From contig JAQVHV010000004.1 of the NCBI GenBank assembly GCA_028696055.1, forward strand, positions 1 through 41,827: 41,827 nt of DNA, given 5' to 3'. The position numbers were made by a program, and so were the translations under genes. Source of the stretch: Sulfurovum sp. (GTDB lineage Bacteria > Campylobacterota > Campylobacteria > Campylobacterales > Sulfurovaceae). Under the pieces are notes generated by a model. It was not told the origin of the DNA, did no database searches, and saw only the letters and a list, made by a program, of their open reading frames with translations. This document shows, piece after piece, positions 1-8,898 of this stretch (positions are counted from its first letter, which is position 1; each line of letters begins with the position of its first letter).

Positions 1-108
1 GCCAAGCTTCAGTCCCCCGACAGACTCTTCTAGTGCTGCAAAAGGTGATTTTATAATTTAAATTTTGTTACAATGCGTTTCTCAAACATTGAAAGGAATC
101 ATAGGAAC

Positions 109-447
109 ATGCATTTGGATTTGACACCTGAAGCACTGCTGGGACAACTCGGTTACTCCCAAAACGAACATACTGTGGAACAGATCAAAAGGATTATTGC
201 CAATACGGGTAATTTTGATCATATCTCTAAACATTTGATCACTTTTAATGATGCATTGGCTGTAGAGAAGGGATATATCGCGATGTCCAACTCAAAAGAC
301 TATTTCAAGATCAAGTGCGACGAAGATCCGGGTGCAGACAACCTTGCTGCATTTACGGAGATGGTGGAACACTGGGCGGACAAACACAGCATTGCACTGG
401 AAAAAGTAGAAGGTAAACCTACATACTATATCCTCGGCAACAAGTAA
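109..447 (+). CDS. Conserved hypothetical small cytosolic protein
   Basis: I do not recognise a family. The ORF track begins at 73, but the ATG at 109 is preferred because an AGGAA-type ribosome site lies about 10 bases upstream of it, giving 112 residues starting MHLDLTPEALLGQLGYS. The protein is soluble and mildly acidic, with no signal peptide or membrane segment, and ends about 7 bases before the downstream helicase, so the two are probably co-transcribed. A TACAAT hexamer at about 68-73 could be the -10 box, which would also make a start at 73 impossible. The function is unknown; co-transcription with a DNA helicase is the only hint. Confidence 0.75.
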   Translation: MHLDLTPEALLGQLGYSQNEHTVEQIKRIIANTGNFDHISKHLITFNDALAVEKGYIAMSNSKDYFKIKCDEDPGADNLAAFTEMVEHWADKHSIALEKVEGKPTYYILGNK

Positions 448-453
448 TACTCG

Positions 454-2505
454 ATGCCGCTTAGTACACTCAATGATGAGCAGCTCAGTGCTGCAACTGC
501 ACCGCTGGGACACAATCTCATCATTGCCTCTGCAGGGACAGGTAAAACCTCGACGATCGTAGGACGGATCGGGCATCTTCTCAGATCCGATGTCGATCCT
601 TCCAAAATACTCCTTCTTACCTTTACCAATAAGGCGGCCGGCGAGATGCTCTCCCGCCTGGGGCAGTATTTTCCCGCCAATGTCGTCTCAAAGATCGAAT
701 CGGGCACCTTTCATGCGGTAAGTTACCGCTGGCTCAAGCAGATCCATCCCAATCTTGCCCTCAAGCAGCCGGGTGAGCTGAAGACACTCTTCAGAAGTAT
801 CTATGAGAAGCGTAACTTCGCACGGATGCCGATCTCGACACAGCCCTTTTCCGCAACCTATCTTTATGAGATGTATAGTCTTTACCAGAATGCCTCTCTG
901 GAGAGTTTTGATACATGGTTTCTGGAAAAGTATCCCGAGCATGAAACACTCATGGATGCCTATGTGGATATCACTGAAGAGTTTGAAAGGGAAAAAGTGG
1001 AGTACGGTTTTGCCTCGTTTAACGACCTTCTTTTACGTATGAGAACGCATCTTCAGACGCATGACCTTGGTTTTGAGGAGGTGTTGGTCGATGAATATCA
1101 GGATACCAATACGCTTCAGAGTGCACTGATCGATGAGCTCAGACCAAAATCGCTCTTTTGTGTTGGGGATTATGATCAGAGTATCTATGCCTTCAACGGG
1201 GCGAATATCGAAAATATCGCCACTTTCTCCAAACGCTACCATGAGGCAGAGGTTTATACGCTCAAGACCAATTATCGCTCTACGGCACCGATCCTCTCTC
1301 TGGCAAACCGCGTGATAGAACGCAATGAGAGGATCTATCCCAAGAAACTGGAAGTAGGGCGCCAGGGGAAAACCCACCCACCCAGGCTTCTGATCTACAA
1401 TGATCTTTTTGAACAGTACCAGTCTATCGCACACTCGATCAAGACGACACACGTCCCCAATGACCAGATCGCAGTGATCTTCCGTAACAACTCCAGTGCA
1501 GACGGGATAGAGGCGAGTCTGCGCGAGTACGGTATCGCCTGCAAACGCAAGGGGGGTACGAGCTTCTTCGAGACCAAAGAGGTGAAGTTCCTGCTGGATC
1601 TGCTCTCCCTGCAGGTCAACCCCAAGGATATGATGGCGTTTATCCACATCTTTGAGTATGCCCCGGGTGTCGGTTCTGCGCTCTCCAAGGAGATCTTCCA
1701 GTGTTTCATCCACTTTGGGGAGGGGAGCCTCATACAGGGGGTTCTGCATCCGCGTATCCTTGAGCTGCCAAACTTCAAGCCCAACAAAAATGTGCAGCTG
1801 GGGCTTTTCGATGATGATATGGAGATCGGCAGTGCATCACGGTTCGCCCATATGGGACTGGAGAAAGAGATCATGGCACACCCACTGCTGAAGCATCCGA
1901 AACTCACGCAGGATGGGGTGAAGTTCTTTCAGGAGTTTTACCGTTATATCCTGGAAGTTGAAGCGATGCAAAACCCGTCACAGATACTGGGCCAGGCGAT
2001 GCGCTCCAAGCTTTATGAGAAGGTTGTAAATATCCTTTCCAACCAGAGAGCCAGGCTCAAGTCCGGCGAAATCGATCCGGAGAAAAAGACGCAGGCGAAG
2101 GAGCGAATCGAGCGCAAGGCAAGACTGCTTTGGGAACTGGCCAGACAATACAAAGAGCTCGGACGGTTTGTCAACGCCATGGTACTTGGAGGCAATGAAC
2201 TGAGTGAAGGGGAGGGGGTAAACCTTCTTACGGTGCACGCCAGCAAGGGGCTTGAGTTTCCTGAAGTCTATGTCGTTGATCTGGTAGACGGACGTTTTCC
2301 GAACAGAAGGATGATGAGTTCTATAGAAGAGGAGCGAAGACTGTTCTATGTGGCAGTGACACGCGCCAAAGATAAGCTCTATCTCTCACTGGCAAAATAT
2401 GACAAGATGAAAAAAACCGATTATAAACCTTCTCAGTTTCTGCATGAAGCGGGATTGATAAAAGGGGAGTTTGTGGAGGAAGAAAAGAAGAGTCAGCCGG
2501 CTTAA
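454..2505 (+). CDS. UvrD/Rep/PcrA-family superfamily 1 ATP-dependent DNA helicase
   Basis: A 3'-5' SF1A DNA helicase of 683 residues, the usual size for Rep/PcrA/UvrD. Visible motifs in order: Q-motif LNDEQLSA (residues 6-13), Walker A GTGKT (28-32), Walker B VDEYQDTN (about 211-218), motif III DYDQSIYAFNGA, TNYRS of motif IV, motif V TVHASKGLEFPEVY (about 590) and motif VI RRLFYVAVTRAKDKL (about 630-645). It should unwind DNA in repair or replication restart. Which subfamily (UvrD, Rep or PcrA) cannot be decided from motifs alone, so no symbol is given. It follows the small gene at 109 by a few bases and converges with the cold-shock gene. Confidence 0.95.
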   Translation: MPLSTLNDEQLSAATAPLGHNLIIASAGTGKTSTIVGRIGHLLRSDVDPSKILLLTFTNKAAGEMLSRLGQYFPANVVSKIESGTFHAVSYRWLKQIHPNLALKQPGELKTLFRSIYEKRNFARMPISTQPFSATYLYEMYSLYQNASLESFDTWFLEKYPEHETLMDAYVDITEEFEREKVEYGFASFNDLLLRMRTHLQTHDLGFEEVLVDEYQDTNTLQSALIDELRPKSLFCVGDYDQSIYAFNGANIENIATFSKRYHEAEVYTLKTNYRSTAPILSLANRVIERNERIYPKKLEVGRQGKTHPPRLLIYNDLFEQYQSIAHSIKTTHVPNDQIAVIFRNNSSADGIEASLREYGIACKRKGGTSFFETKEVKFLLDLLSLQVNPKDMMAFIHIFEYAPGVGSALSKEIFQCFIHFGEGSLIQGVLHPRILELPNFKPNKNVQLGLFDDDMEIGSASRFAHMGLEKEIMAHPLLKHPKLTQDGVKFFQEFYRYILEVEAMQNPSQILGQAMRSKLYEKVVNILSNQRARLKSGEIDPEKKTQAKERIERKARLLWELARQYKELGRFVNAMVLGGNELSEGEGVNLLTVHASKGLEFPEVYVVDLVDGRFPNRRMMSSIEEERRLFYVAVTRAKDKLYLSLAKYDKMKKTDYKPSQFLHEAGLIKGEFVEEEKKSQPA

Positions 2506-2511
2506 ACCGGC
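2496..2511. terminator. Candidate hairpin between convergent helicase and cold-shock genes
   Basis: GCCGG and CCGGC form a 5-bp GC stem around the loop CTTAAA, which contains the helicase stop codon. It lies exactly between two convergent genes. On the minus strand it is followed by a T-rich stretch, so it may terminate the csp transcript; the plus side lacks a clear T-run. Confidence 0.35.
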
Positions 2512-2521
2512 CGGTAACAGA

Positions 2522-2740
2522 TTAAAGAGGTGTTACGTTCTCTGCTTGTGGACCTTTTTGTCCTTCACCGATCTCGAAAGTAACAGCTTGACCTTCCTGA
2601 AGTGATACACGTCCGCCGCTTGTGTTGTTTACCTGGCGGAAGTGTACGAATACATCCTGACCACCATTGTCTTGCGCTATAAACCCGTAACCTTTTTCGT
2701 CGTTAAACCATTTTACTGTACCATGGACTAGTTCTGCCAT
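2522..2740 (-). CDS. Cold-shock protein (CspA family)
   Basis: A 72-residue single OB-fold (cold-shock domain) protein that binds single-stranded RNA/DNA and acts as an RNA chaperone. RNP1 is visible as KGYGFIAQ (residues 16-23) and RNP2 as VFVHF (30-34), and the start [20 protein letters not shown] is typical. The length matches CspA/CspD-type proteins. The gene is monocistronic, convergent with the helicase and divergent from tatD. Whether it is cold-induced cannot be read from the sequence. Confidence 0.96.
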   Translation of the reverse strand: MAELVHGTVKWFNDEKGYGFIAQDNGGQDVFVHFRQVNNTSGGRVSLQEGQAVTFEIGEGQKGPQAENVTPL

Positions 2741-2798
2741 TGTTATACCTTTGTTATATTATTAGTTGAATCAAAATAGGGGGAGTCTTTCGGGGTCC

Positions 2799-2804
2799 AG
2801 TATA
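2799..2804 (-). promoter_or_regulatory. Candidate -10 box of the cold-shock gene
   Basis: Read on the minus strand this is TATACT, about 59 bases upstream of the csp start codon, which would give an untranslated leader of roughly 50 bases. No convincing -35 box is seen, which is common in Campylobacterota. Confidence 0.3.
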
Positions 2805-2937
2805 GTCTAACGTAACACATAAAACACGAATGATGATCTCTAACCTCATCTTTCATCTCTCACATTCTACCCTAATTTTCTTTGCGCTAACATTATTTTG
2901 ATAAAATAACATCAAATTTTTATTTTTTGGAGCATTT

Positions 2938-3708
2938 ATGATCATTGACACCCACTGTCATCTGGATGACGAAAGATACCATGAAGACCTCGATAGCGTG
3001 ATCGCCAATGCCAGGGCAAAAGGTGTAGAGAGGTTTATCATTCCCGGTGCAGACCCCAAAAGTCTTCCCCGAGCGGTAGAGATCGCCGAAACCTATAAGG
3101 GGGTCTATTTTGCCGTAGGCGTACATCCCTATGATGCTGCCAATTATGATAGAAGCCATCTGGAACCCTATGCAGCGCATCCCAAATGTGTAGCGATCGG
3201 AGAGTGCGGGCTGGACTACTATCGCCTGCCTGAATCCGAAGAAGCGATTGCAGCGGAAAAAAAACTCCAGAAAGAGGTCTTTATCGATCAGATCAAATGG
3301 GCCCAAGAGCTGGATAAACCGCTGATCGTGCATATCCGCGATTCCGGTGCAGATTCGCTGGAGCTCCTCGAAAAGTATGCCGGAGAGAGGGGCGGAGTGC
3401 TCCACTGCTACAATGCCGATGAACAGCTGCTGAAACTTGCAGAAAAAAATTTCTACTACGGTATTGGAGGAGTGCTTACCTTCAAAAATGCACGCAAGCT
3501 GATCCACGTCTATCCGAAGATCCCGGCCGAAAAACTCGTTATCGAAACGGATGCCCCCTATCTTACGCCGCATCCCCATCGCGGGGAGAGGAACGAACCC
3601 GCGTATACCACACTGGTCGCCGAGAAGATGGCGGAGCTCTCCGGTATCAGCAGGGAGGAGATAGAGAAGCTGACTACCGACAACAGCCTAAGGCTCTTTG
3701 ATTTGTAA
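2938..3708 (+). CDS. tatD: TatD-family metal-dependent hydrolase (DNase)
   Basis: A 256-residue TIM-barrel hydrolase of the TatD family (3'-5' exonuclease/DNase-like). Metal ligands are evident: DTHCHLD (His6, His8) at the N-terminus, GECGLDYYR (about 92-100), HIRD and HCYNADEQ in the middle, and the catalytic-Asp segment IETDAPYLTPHPHRG near the end. The length is typical. It heads the envelope cluster and its stop lies one base before the next start codon. TatD is not part of Tat secretion despite the name; its physiological substrate is unsettled. A TTTTGGAG ribosome site sits 6 bases before the ATG. Confidence 0.93.
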   Translation: MIIDTHCHLDDERYHEDLDSVIANARAKGVERFIIPGADPKSLPRAVEIAETYKGVYFAVGVHPYDAANYDRSHLEPYAAHPKCVAIGECGLDYYRLPESEEAIAAEKKLQKEVFIDQIKWAQELDKPLIVHIRDSGADSLELLEKYAGERGGVLHCYNADEQLLKLAEKNFYYGIGGVLTFKNARKLIHVYPKIPAEKLVIETDAPYLTPHPHRGERNEPAYTTLVAEKMAELSGISREEIEKLTTDNSLRLFDL

Positions 3709-3709
3709 C

Positions 3710-4825
3710 ATGAAAAGAGCACTCTTCTCCCTGATCACTTTTTTGTCGGCTACACTCTCTTTGTATGGCACGACGATTACGCAAAAGTACCCCTCTTATG
3801 CCTATGTGCTTTCTGAGTTTGATATCGATACATCGTATGCCTATGACAGGGATTTTGAAACATTTGTAGAACATCACGACAGCCGGTTCAAACGGCTCTA
3901 CAAATGTTCACAGAAAAGAGGAGCATTTTTGCTGCCTATGGTACAGCGGCAGCTGATCGAGGCCGGTCTCTCCGATCTCTTGGCCTATCTTCCCATGATA
4001 GAATCAGGATTCCATACTGATATAGCGTCCCCCAAGAAGGCAACAGGGCTATGGCAGTTCATGCCCTCGACTGCGACAGAATACAACCTTACTGTCGGTT
4101 ACAGTTACGATGAGCGGTGCGACCCGGTCAATGCAACCGAAGCGGCGATACTTCATCTCCAAAGGCTCTACGATAAATTTGGGAAGTGGTATCTGGCTAT
4201 CTTGGCCTACAACTGCGGTGAGGGGAGAGTTTCCCAAGCCATCCGGAGGGCAGGTACTGACGAGCTCTCCATTCTGATAGATGAGAAGGCAAAATACCTG
4301 CCTGGGGAGACAAGGGAATATATTAAACGTTTTCTTTTGGTCGCGATGATAGGAGAGAGCGAAACGATCGATTTCGGGAGTGTAAACCCATCCCAACAGA
4401 ACGGAATCGTCCGGGTTGATGTCAAGGGAGGCACGAATCTTCAGGATGTCGCCTTATTGCTCAAAATGGAACCCAAAGAGCTGGCCAGCCTGAACAGCCA
4501 GTACAAAAAGGGAAGAGTAACCAGCGGACCGGGACGTTACAAGATCGCTATCCCTTATGAAAAACTGATACCTTTCTATCTTCACTATGATTCTCTACCC
4601 GAAGGAGCCGCAAAAGCAACTGATCGCAAGGAACATTTTATCTCCCATATTGTGAGTAAGGGAGAGACACTTGGAAAGGTCGCCCGAAAGTATCGTACGA
4701 GCATTTTTGAGATCACTGCAGCCAATCATCTCCGGGATGACACCAGCCTCCAGCCCGAGCGTCTTTTGATTATCCCCGTTACAGAGGAGCAATTCGAATC
4801 ATTGGTACGTGGGCAGTCACAATAA
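3710..4825 (+). CDS. Membrane-bound lytic murein transglycosylase, MltD-like (SLT + LysM)
   Basis: A 371-residue secreted peptidoglycan lyase. The start is moved from the track's TTG at 3698 to the ATG at 3710, which gives a clean signal peptide (MKRALFSLITFLSATLSLYG) and sits one base after the tatD stop. The SLT domain carries the catalytic Glu98 in PMIESGFH, then GLWQFMPSTA and AYNCGEGR. One LysM peptidoglycan-binding module is at the C-terminus (about 306-360, HIVSKGETLGKVARKY). It should cleave MurNAc-GlcNAc bonds to form 1,6-anhydroMurNAc. No lipobox is seen, so it is probably periplasmic rather than lipid anchored. C. jejuni has a transglycosylase in the same position, from memory. Confidence 0.9.
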   Translation: MKRALFSLITFLSATLSLYGTTITQKYPSYAYVLSEFDIDTSYAYDRDFETFVEHHDSRFKRLYKCSQKRGAFLLPMVQRQLIEAGLSDLLAYLPMIESGFHTDIASPKKATGLWQFMPSTATEYNLTVGYSYDERCDPVNATEAAILHLQRLYDKFGKWYLAILAYNCGEGRVSQAIRRAGTDELSILIDEKAKYLPGETREYIKRFLLVAMIGESETIDFGSVNPSQQNGIVRVDVKGGTNLQDVALLLKMEPKELASLNSQYKKGRVTSGPGRYKIAIPYEKLIPFYLHYDSLPEGAAKATDRKEHFISHIVSKGETLGKVARKYRTSIFEITAANHLRDDTSLQPERLLIIPVTEEQFESLVRGQSQ

Positions 4826-4832
4826 GGGAGCA

Positions 4833-4848
4833 TTTTCGGAACCGAAAA
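4833..4848. repeat. Perfect 16-bp palindrome between mltD-like gene and rlpA
   Basis: TTTTCGG and CCGAAAA face each other across AA. It sits 8 bases after the transglycosylase stop. It may be a weak hairpin slowing transcription or an RNA-processing site; no T-run follows beyond the stem. Confidence 0.35.
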
Positions 4849-4907
4849 GCTAGGATAAAGTGAAATAAAGAGATAATAAGAACTACTATATTGAGAGCGG
4901 GACTGCT

Positions 4908-5690
4908 ATGCGAAAAATCATCTCTTTTTTTTCTATTGTTGTTTTGCTTTCACTCTTTTTCCTCTTTACGGGATGTTCCCAAAGAAGCGGGAGCTATGAA
5001 GCAACCAAATATACCAGTGAAGCACGTCATAAAGCGACGATGCGTTCCTATACCGTACTGGGAAAACGTTATCATCCTACCTTTGTGGAGGTGGGAGACA
5101 AGATGAAAGGGATCTCCAGCTGGTATGGTCCCAACTTTCATGGAAAGCAGACCAGTAACGGCGAACGCTATGATATGCACGGGCAAACCGCCGCACATAA
5201 AACCTGGCCGATGGATACGATGGTAAAGGTGAAAAACCTTGACAACGGCAAAAGCACTATCGTGCGTATCAACGACAGGGGACCGTTTGTGAAAGGGCGT
5301 ATCATCGACTGCAGCTATAAAGCGGGGAAGACACTTGGGCTCGACCGCTCTGGTATCGCTAAAGTAGAGATACAGGTGGTGGGATTTGCCGGCAAGGTCA
5401 CACCGCAGGAGATTATCGCCAAGCAGCAGCGGACACATACCCAGGAGCGTGTCATGATCACCGATTTTGGTGTTCAGGTGGGTGCATTCAGACGCTATCA
5501 GGGTGCACAGATCTACAAGCAACGATACGGGGCATTGGATAGACGCTACCGTCCGATTGTTAAACGTTTTGAAAATGTCGATGGCGCACCGCTCTACCGT
5601 GTCTGGCTGATGGGCTTCAGATCCGAAGAAGAAGCGAGAGACTTTATCGCATCCTTCCATCTTGAAGATGCATTTATCATCAGGCAATAG
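4908..5690 (+). CDS. rlpA: RlpA-like lipoprotein, septal-ring lytic transglycosylase
   Basis: A 260-residue lipoprotein: signal peptide with lipobox FTGC (Cys23), a double-psi beta-barrel domain (about 66-160; GISSWYGPNFHGKQTSNGE and RINDRGPFVKGR) and a C-terminal SPOR domain (about 185-260) that would bind denuded glycan strands at the septum. In Pseudomonas, RlpA cleaves naked glycan; the same role is inferred here. It sits 82 bases after the transglycosylase gene, in the envelope cluster. Domain order and length match canonical RlpA. Confidence 0.93.
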   Translation: MRKIISFFSIVVLLSLFFLFTGCSQRSGSYEATKYTSEARHKATMRSYTVLGKRYHPTFVEVGDKMKGISSWYGPNFHGKQTSNGERYDMHGQTAAHKTWPMDTMVKVKNLDNGKSTIVRINDRGPFVKGRIIDCSYKAGKTLGLDRSGIAKVEIQVVGFAGKVTPQEIIAKQQRTHTQERVMITDFGVQVGAFRRYQGAQIYKQRYGALDRRYRPIVKRFENVDGAPLYRVWLMGFRSEEEARDFIASFHLEDAFIIRQ

Positions 5691-5713
5691 GCCTGCAGTT
5701 ATGAGGAGTAATA

Positions 5714-6286
5714 ATGGTTGAAGTAAGCAGAGAGACAAAAGAGACACAAATCAGTGTCAGATTGAACCTTTACGGAAAAGGTGAAGCGAAGATAGATACG
5801 GGGGTCGGTTTTTTTGATCACATGCTTGAAGCATTTGCAAAACACTCCCATATTGACCTTGAGGTGAAGTGTACAGGGGATACCCATATTGATGACCACC
5901 ACTCCGTGGAAGATGTGGGTATCGCCATCGGCCAGGCGCTGCACAAAGCGATCTATCCGGTGCAGAGTATTGAACGCTACGGCAATGCAACCGTGGTGAT
6001 GGACGAGGCGAGCATTACCTGTGACATGGACATCTCCAACAGGGGATTTCTGGTTTTCGAACTCCCGATAGGCGGTAAGGTCGGAAACTTTGATGTGGAG
6101 CTGGTAGAGGAGTTTTTCAGGGCTTTTGCATTTAACCTTCCCCTGACACTGCACCTGATCTACAACCGCGGCAAAAACAAACACCATATCATCGAAGGTG
6201 CCTTTAAAGCATTGGCTGTTGCCCTGCGCAGGGCTGTGACGATCAATGAAAATGCCGGAATCCCAAGTACCAAGGGTGTGCTATGA
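5714..6286 (+). CDS. hisB: Imidazoleglycerol-phosphate dehydratase (histidine biosynthesis)
   Basis: A 190-residue monofunctional HisB converting imidazole-glycerol phosphate to imidazole-acetol phosphate. Metal-binding signatures are GFFDHMLEAFAKHS (32-45) and DTHIDDHHSVEDVG (56-69), with a second His cluster in NKHHIIEGAFKALA near the C-terminus. There is no fused histidinol-phosphatase domain, as expected outside enterobacteria. GAGGAG lies just upstream of the ATG. It is the only amino-acid gene inside an envelope operon and its last 4 bases overlap kdsC (ATGA), so the two are translationally coupled. Confidence 0.97.
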   Translation: MVEVSRETKETQISVRLNLYGKGEAKIDTGVGFFDHMLEAFAKHSHIDLEVKCTGDTHIDDHHSVEDVGIAIGQALHKAIYPVQSIERYGNATVVMDEASITCDMDISNRGFLVFELPIGGKVGNFDVELVEEFFRAFAFNLPLTLHLIYNRGKNKHHIIEGAFKALAVALRRAVTINENAGIPSTKGVL

Positions 6287-6780
6287 GTATCGAGCTGATC
6301 GTTTTGGATGTTGACGGTACGATGACAGACAGCCGTATCACCTACAGTGAGGAGGGTGATGAGATCAAGTCTTTCAACGTAAAAGACGGACTTGCTATCG
6401 CTTCATGGCGCAAGCTGGGAAAGCAGGTGGCGATCATTACGGGAAGAAGCTCCAGGATCGTTGAAAGACGTGCCAAAGAGCTGCATATAGAGCACTTCTA
6501 TCAAGGAGTGAAAGACAAAAGAGAAGTGTTGGAATCACTGCTTGAGAAACTGGACCTGAAGATGGAAAATGTCGCTGCGATCGGTGATGATCTCAATGAC
6601 CTCAGAATGCTCAAAGCAGTCCAGCTCTCTTTTGTGCCAAGCGATGCTTCGCGATATGTAGACAAAGAAGCGGATGTGGTACTCACTAAAAAAGGTGGTG
6701 ATGGTGCCGTACGAGAGATGATCGAACGCCTGATCATACAGGAAGGGCTCGAAGAGAAGTATCTACAGCTATGGGTGTAA
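6283..6780 (+). CDS. kdsC: 3-deoxy-D-manno-octulosonate 8-phosphate phosphatase
   Basis: A 165-residue HAD phosphatase of the C0 (cap-less) KdsC type that makes free Kdo for CMP-Kdo synthesis. Motif I is DVDGTMTD (nucleophile Asp9, acid/base Asp11), motif II is ITGRSS, and motif IV is GDDLNDLRM (about 101-109). It overlaps hisB upstream (4 bases) and lptC downstream (10 bases). Kdo is needed both for lipid A/LPS, handled by the neighbouring lpt genes, and for the Kdo linker of the KpsC/KpsS capsule encoded later in this window. Confidence 0.94.
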   Translation: MSIELIVLDVDGTMTDSRITYSEEGDEIKSFNVKDGLAIASWRKLGKQVAIITGRSSRIVERRAKELHIEHFYQGVKDKREVLESLLEKLDLKMENVAAIGDDLNDLRMLKAVQLSFVPSDASRYVDKEADVVLTKKGGDGAVREMIERLIIQEGLEEKYLQLWV

Positions 6781-7283
6781 GACTGGAGTATATCATTTTG
6801 GCTCTCATCGCTCTGGTAGTGACGAGTTTTTTTCTGGTCAAAGTAGAACCGGTATCCAGGGAAAAAAGCGGGAATACCAGAGAACTGGCCTTTGGGGATA
6901 CAAGGCTGATTGAAGTTGACACCCAAAATATGCTGGGTTTGGCACACAGCCGTTATGGCGAATATACTGAGAAAGAGTTGAAACTGTATGAGATCGTCTA
7001 CCATACGGACAGGATCAATTTTTTACGTGCAGAGCAGGGTGTCTACCGGGGGGATTGCCTCGAACTTGAAGGCAACGTGACGCTCAATCAGAAAGAGGGG
7101 TTTGATTACAGGGCAGAGAGGGCGAGCTACGATAAAAAGAGTCAGGTTTTAACGATAGATTCCCCTTTTGAAGCATATCTGAACGAAAATATCATTACAG
7201 GAACAGACCTGGTGTATGACATGAAGGCAAAGAGTGCGACTGCCAAAAAGGTCAATGCGGTACTCTACACCCTGGAAAAATAA
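6771..7283 (+). CDS. lptC: LPS export protein LptC-like
   Basis: A 170-residue bitopic inner-membrane protein: one N-terminal membrane segment (about residues 6-23, EYIILALIALVVTSFFLVKV) followed by a periplasmic beta-jellyroll (YRAERASYDKKSQVLTI and GTDLVYDMKA resemble LptC/LptA folds). It would pass LPS from the LptB2FG extractor to LptA. The call rests on the single-TM plus jellyroll architecture, on size and on the adjacent lptA; primary sequence is weakly conserved in this family. The start overlaps kdsC by 10 bases. Confidence 0.85.
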   Translation: MGVRLEYIILALIALVVTSFFLVKVEPVSREKSGNTRELAFGDTRLIEVDTQNMLGLAHSRYGEYTEKELKLYEIVYHTDRINFLRAEQGVYRGDCLELEGNVTLNQKEGFDYRAERASYDKKSQVLTIDSPFEAYLNENIITGTDLVYDMKAKSATAKKVNAVLYTLEK

Positions 7284-7313
7284 TGTATAATAACGAAACT
7301 TGAAAGGCGGCCC

Positions 7314-7778
7314 ATGTTTAGACTAAGATATATGCTTTTTTTTCTTTGTTCGGTTTTGCTTTTTGCTGATAAAGTAGAGATAACGTCAGATACGATGAGG
7401 GCTGAAGAGGCGAAAAAAGAGGTACATTTTATCGGTAATGTCAAGATCGTACAGAACGAAAACTGGATACACGGAGAGCGCGTAGTTGTCTATTTTGATG
7501 AGAATAACCAGACCAAAAGGTATGATGCCAGCGGTAGTGTACGTTTTGAGTTCAGAAAAGAGGAGCGTTTCTACAAAGGCAGTGCCGACAAAGTAACCTA
7601 TGAACCGCTTGAATCGAAATATATACTCAGAGGCAATGCCACTATAGATGATGTTATCAACAAACGCCACATCAACGGAGAGCATATAGAGCTTGATCTT
7701 CATTCAGGTTTGGCGAATGTGGCCGGAAGCAAAAAAGAACCGGTAAAGTTCATTTTTGAAACAGAAGAGATAAAATAA
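7314..7778 (+). CDS. lptA: LPS transport periplasmic protein LptA (OstA domain)
   Basis: A 154-residue secreted protein with signal peptide (MFRLRYMLFFLCSVLLFA) followed by an OstA/LptA jellyroll (DKVEITSDTMRAEEAKKEVHF, YDASGSVRFEF, and HINGEHIELDLHSGLA near the end). It forms the periplasmic bridge carrying LPS from LptC to LptD. It follows lptC with 30 bases between them and a GGCGG-type ribosome site. LptD, LptE and the ABC transporter are not in the window. Confidence 0.9.
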   Translation: MFRLRYMLFFLCSVLLFADKVEITSDTMRAEEAKKEVHFIGNVKIVQNENWIHGERVVVYFDENNQTKRYDASGSVRFEFRKEERFYKGSADKVTYEPLESKYILRGNATIDDVINKRHINGEHIELDLHSGLANVAGSKKEPVKFIFETEEIK

Positions 7779-7795
7779 AAAAGGATTGTTAGCCC

Positions 7796-8419
7796 GTGGA
7801 AGCACCAAGAATCATCGAAGCAGAATTTATAAAATCAGCACAAAGTATCCATGACGCTCTACCCGAAGATATGAGCGAAGTCGTTTTTCTGGGACGCTCC
7901 AATGTGGGCAAAAGTTCGACACTGAACCTTCTTACCGGACGAAAGAACCTGGCGAAAAGTTCTGCCACACCCGGAAAGACGCAGTTGATCAACTTTTTTG
8001 AAACACTTTACAAGTATGGAGAGGAACGCTATCCGGTACGTTTTGTCGACCTTCCCGGGTTTGGTTATGCCAAGGTCTCCAAATCGCTCAAAGAGGTATG
8101 GCAGAAAAACCTTGTGGAGTTCATCAATGAGAGGGTCTCGATCCGTCTCTTTATCCATCTCAGGGATGCCAGACATCCCCATGCGAAGATTGATGATGAT
8201 GTAAAAGAATATATCTCCGAGTTTATCCGTCCTGATCAGCGCTATCTGACGGTATTTACGAAGATTGACAAACTCAACCAGAAAGAGAGAAACAAACTCA
8301 AAAAAGAGTTTCCCGGAGCCATTACCATCTCCAATCTTAAAAAAAGCGGACAGGATAGGGTCCATAAAGAGATACTGACAACGATCTTTGATATCACAGA
8401 GTCCGGAGAAGAGTCATGA
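7796..8419 (+). CDS. engB: YihA/EngB-type GTPase, ribosome biogenesis and division
   Basis: A 207-residue TRAFAC-class GTPase. G1 GRSNVGKSS (33-41), the switch segment SSATPGKTQ, G3 DLPGFGYAKVSK and G4 TKIDKLN are all present. It starts with GTG at 7796, about 11 bases after an AAAGGA ribosome site; no nearby ATG would keep the conserved N-terminus. The family assists 50S subunit assembly. It follows lptA by 17 bases and overlaps the next gene by 4 (ATGA). Confidence 0.95.
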   Translation: MEAPRIIEAEFIKSAQSIHDALPEDMSEVVFLGRSNVGKSSTLNLLTGRKNLAKSSATPGKTQLINFFETLYKYGEERYPVRFVDLPGFGYAKVSKSLKEVWQKNLVEFINERVSIRLFIHLRDARHPHAKIDDDVKEYISEFIRPDQRYLTVFTKIDKLNQKERNKLKKEFPGAITISNLKKSGQDRVHKEILTTIFDITESGEES

Positions 8420-8898
8420 TCGAACTGGTCAAAGCAAAACTCAGTGATATCCCCCAGATGCAGGCGCTGGTGGTAAAAGAGGTGAAAGAGGGTACGATCC
8501 TCTATCGAAGCGAAGATGAAGTCGCTACCAATATCCGCTCCTATGTGCTCGCAAAAGAGGGCGACAAAGTTGTAGGGTATACCGCGCTGCACATTCACTC
8601 CAGAAGACTGGCTGAGATAAGAAGTCTTATCGTCGATGAAGCCTACAGGGGGAAACATATCGGCCAGAGAATGGTTAGGTTCACACTTGATGAGGCAAAA
8701 TTACTCGAAGTAGAGGAGGATGTATTGGTCTTGACCTATCTTCCCGGCTTTTTTCAGAAACTCGGTTTCAAAGAGATCAGTAAAGAGGTGATCCCCGAAC
8801 ATAAAATATGGGCGGATTGTATCAAGTGTATCCACTTCCCGGTATGCAACGAGGTGGCATTGATCTACAAACTTTCAGAATGGGAGAATGATGGCTAA
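8416..8898 (+). CDS. GNAT N-acetyltransferase, probable short ArgA-type N-acetylglutamate synthase
   Basis: A 160-residue GNAT-fold enzyme. The acetyl-CoA loop is VDEAYRGKHIGQRMV (about 74-88), and the C-terminal segment IWADCIKCIHFPVCNEVAL resembles the cysteine-containing tail of short, kinase-less ArgA-like synthases that acetylate glutamate for arginine synthesis. That assignment is inference from the tail motif and from memory of similar proteins. It overlaps engB upstream and the membrane-protein gene downstream, so it is inside the envelope operon. Another GNAT specificity cannot be excluded. Confidence 0.72.
   Translation: MIELVKAKLSDIPQMQALVVKEVKEGTILYRSEDEVATNIRSYVLAKEGDKVVGYTALHIHSRRLAEIRSLIVDEAYRGKHIGQRMVRFTLDEAKLLEVEEDVLVLTYLPGFFQKLGFKEISKEVIPEHKIWADCIKCIHFPVCNEVALIYKLSEWENDG

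Noticed and set aside
1033-1749. 238-residue minus-strand ORF inside the helicase gene
   Set aside because: Shadow of the strongly conserved helicase frame; no ribosome site or domain. The same applies to the other long antisense ORFs (for example 29744-30655 in the TonB receptor, 35496-36575 in ribB, 26629-27669 in kpsC).
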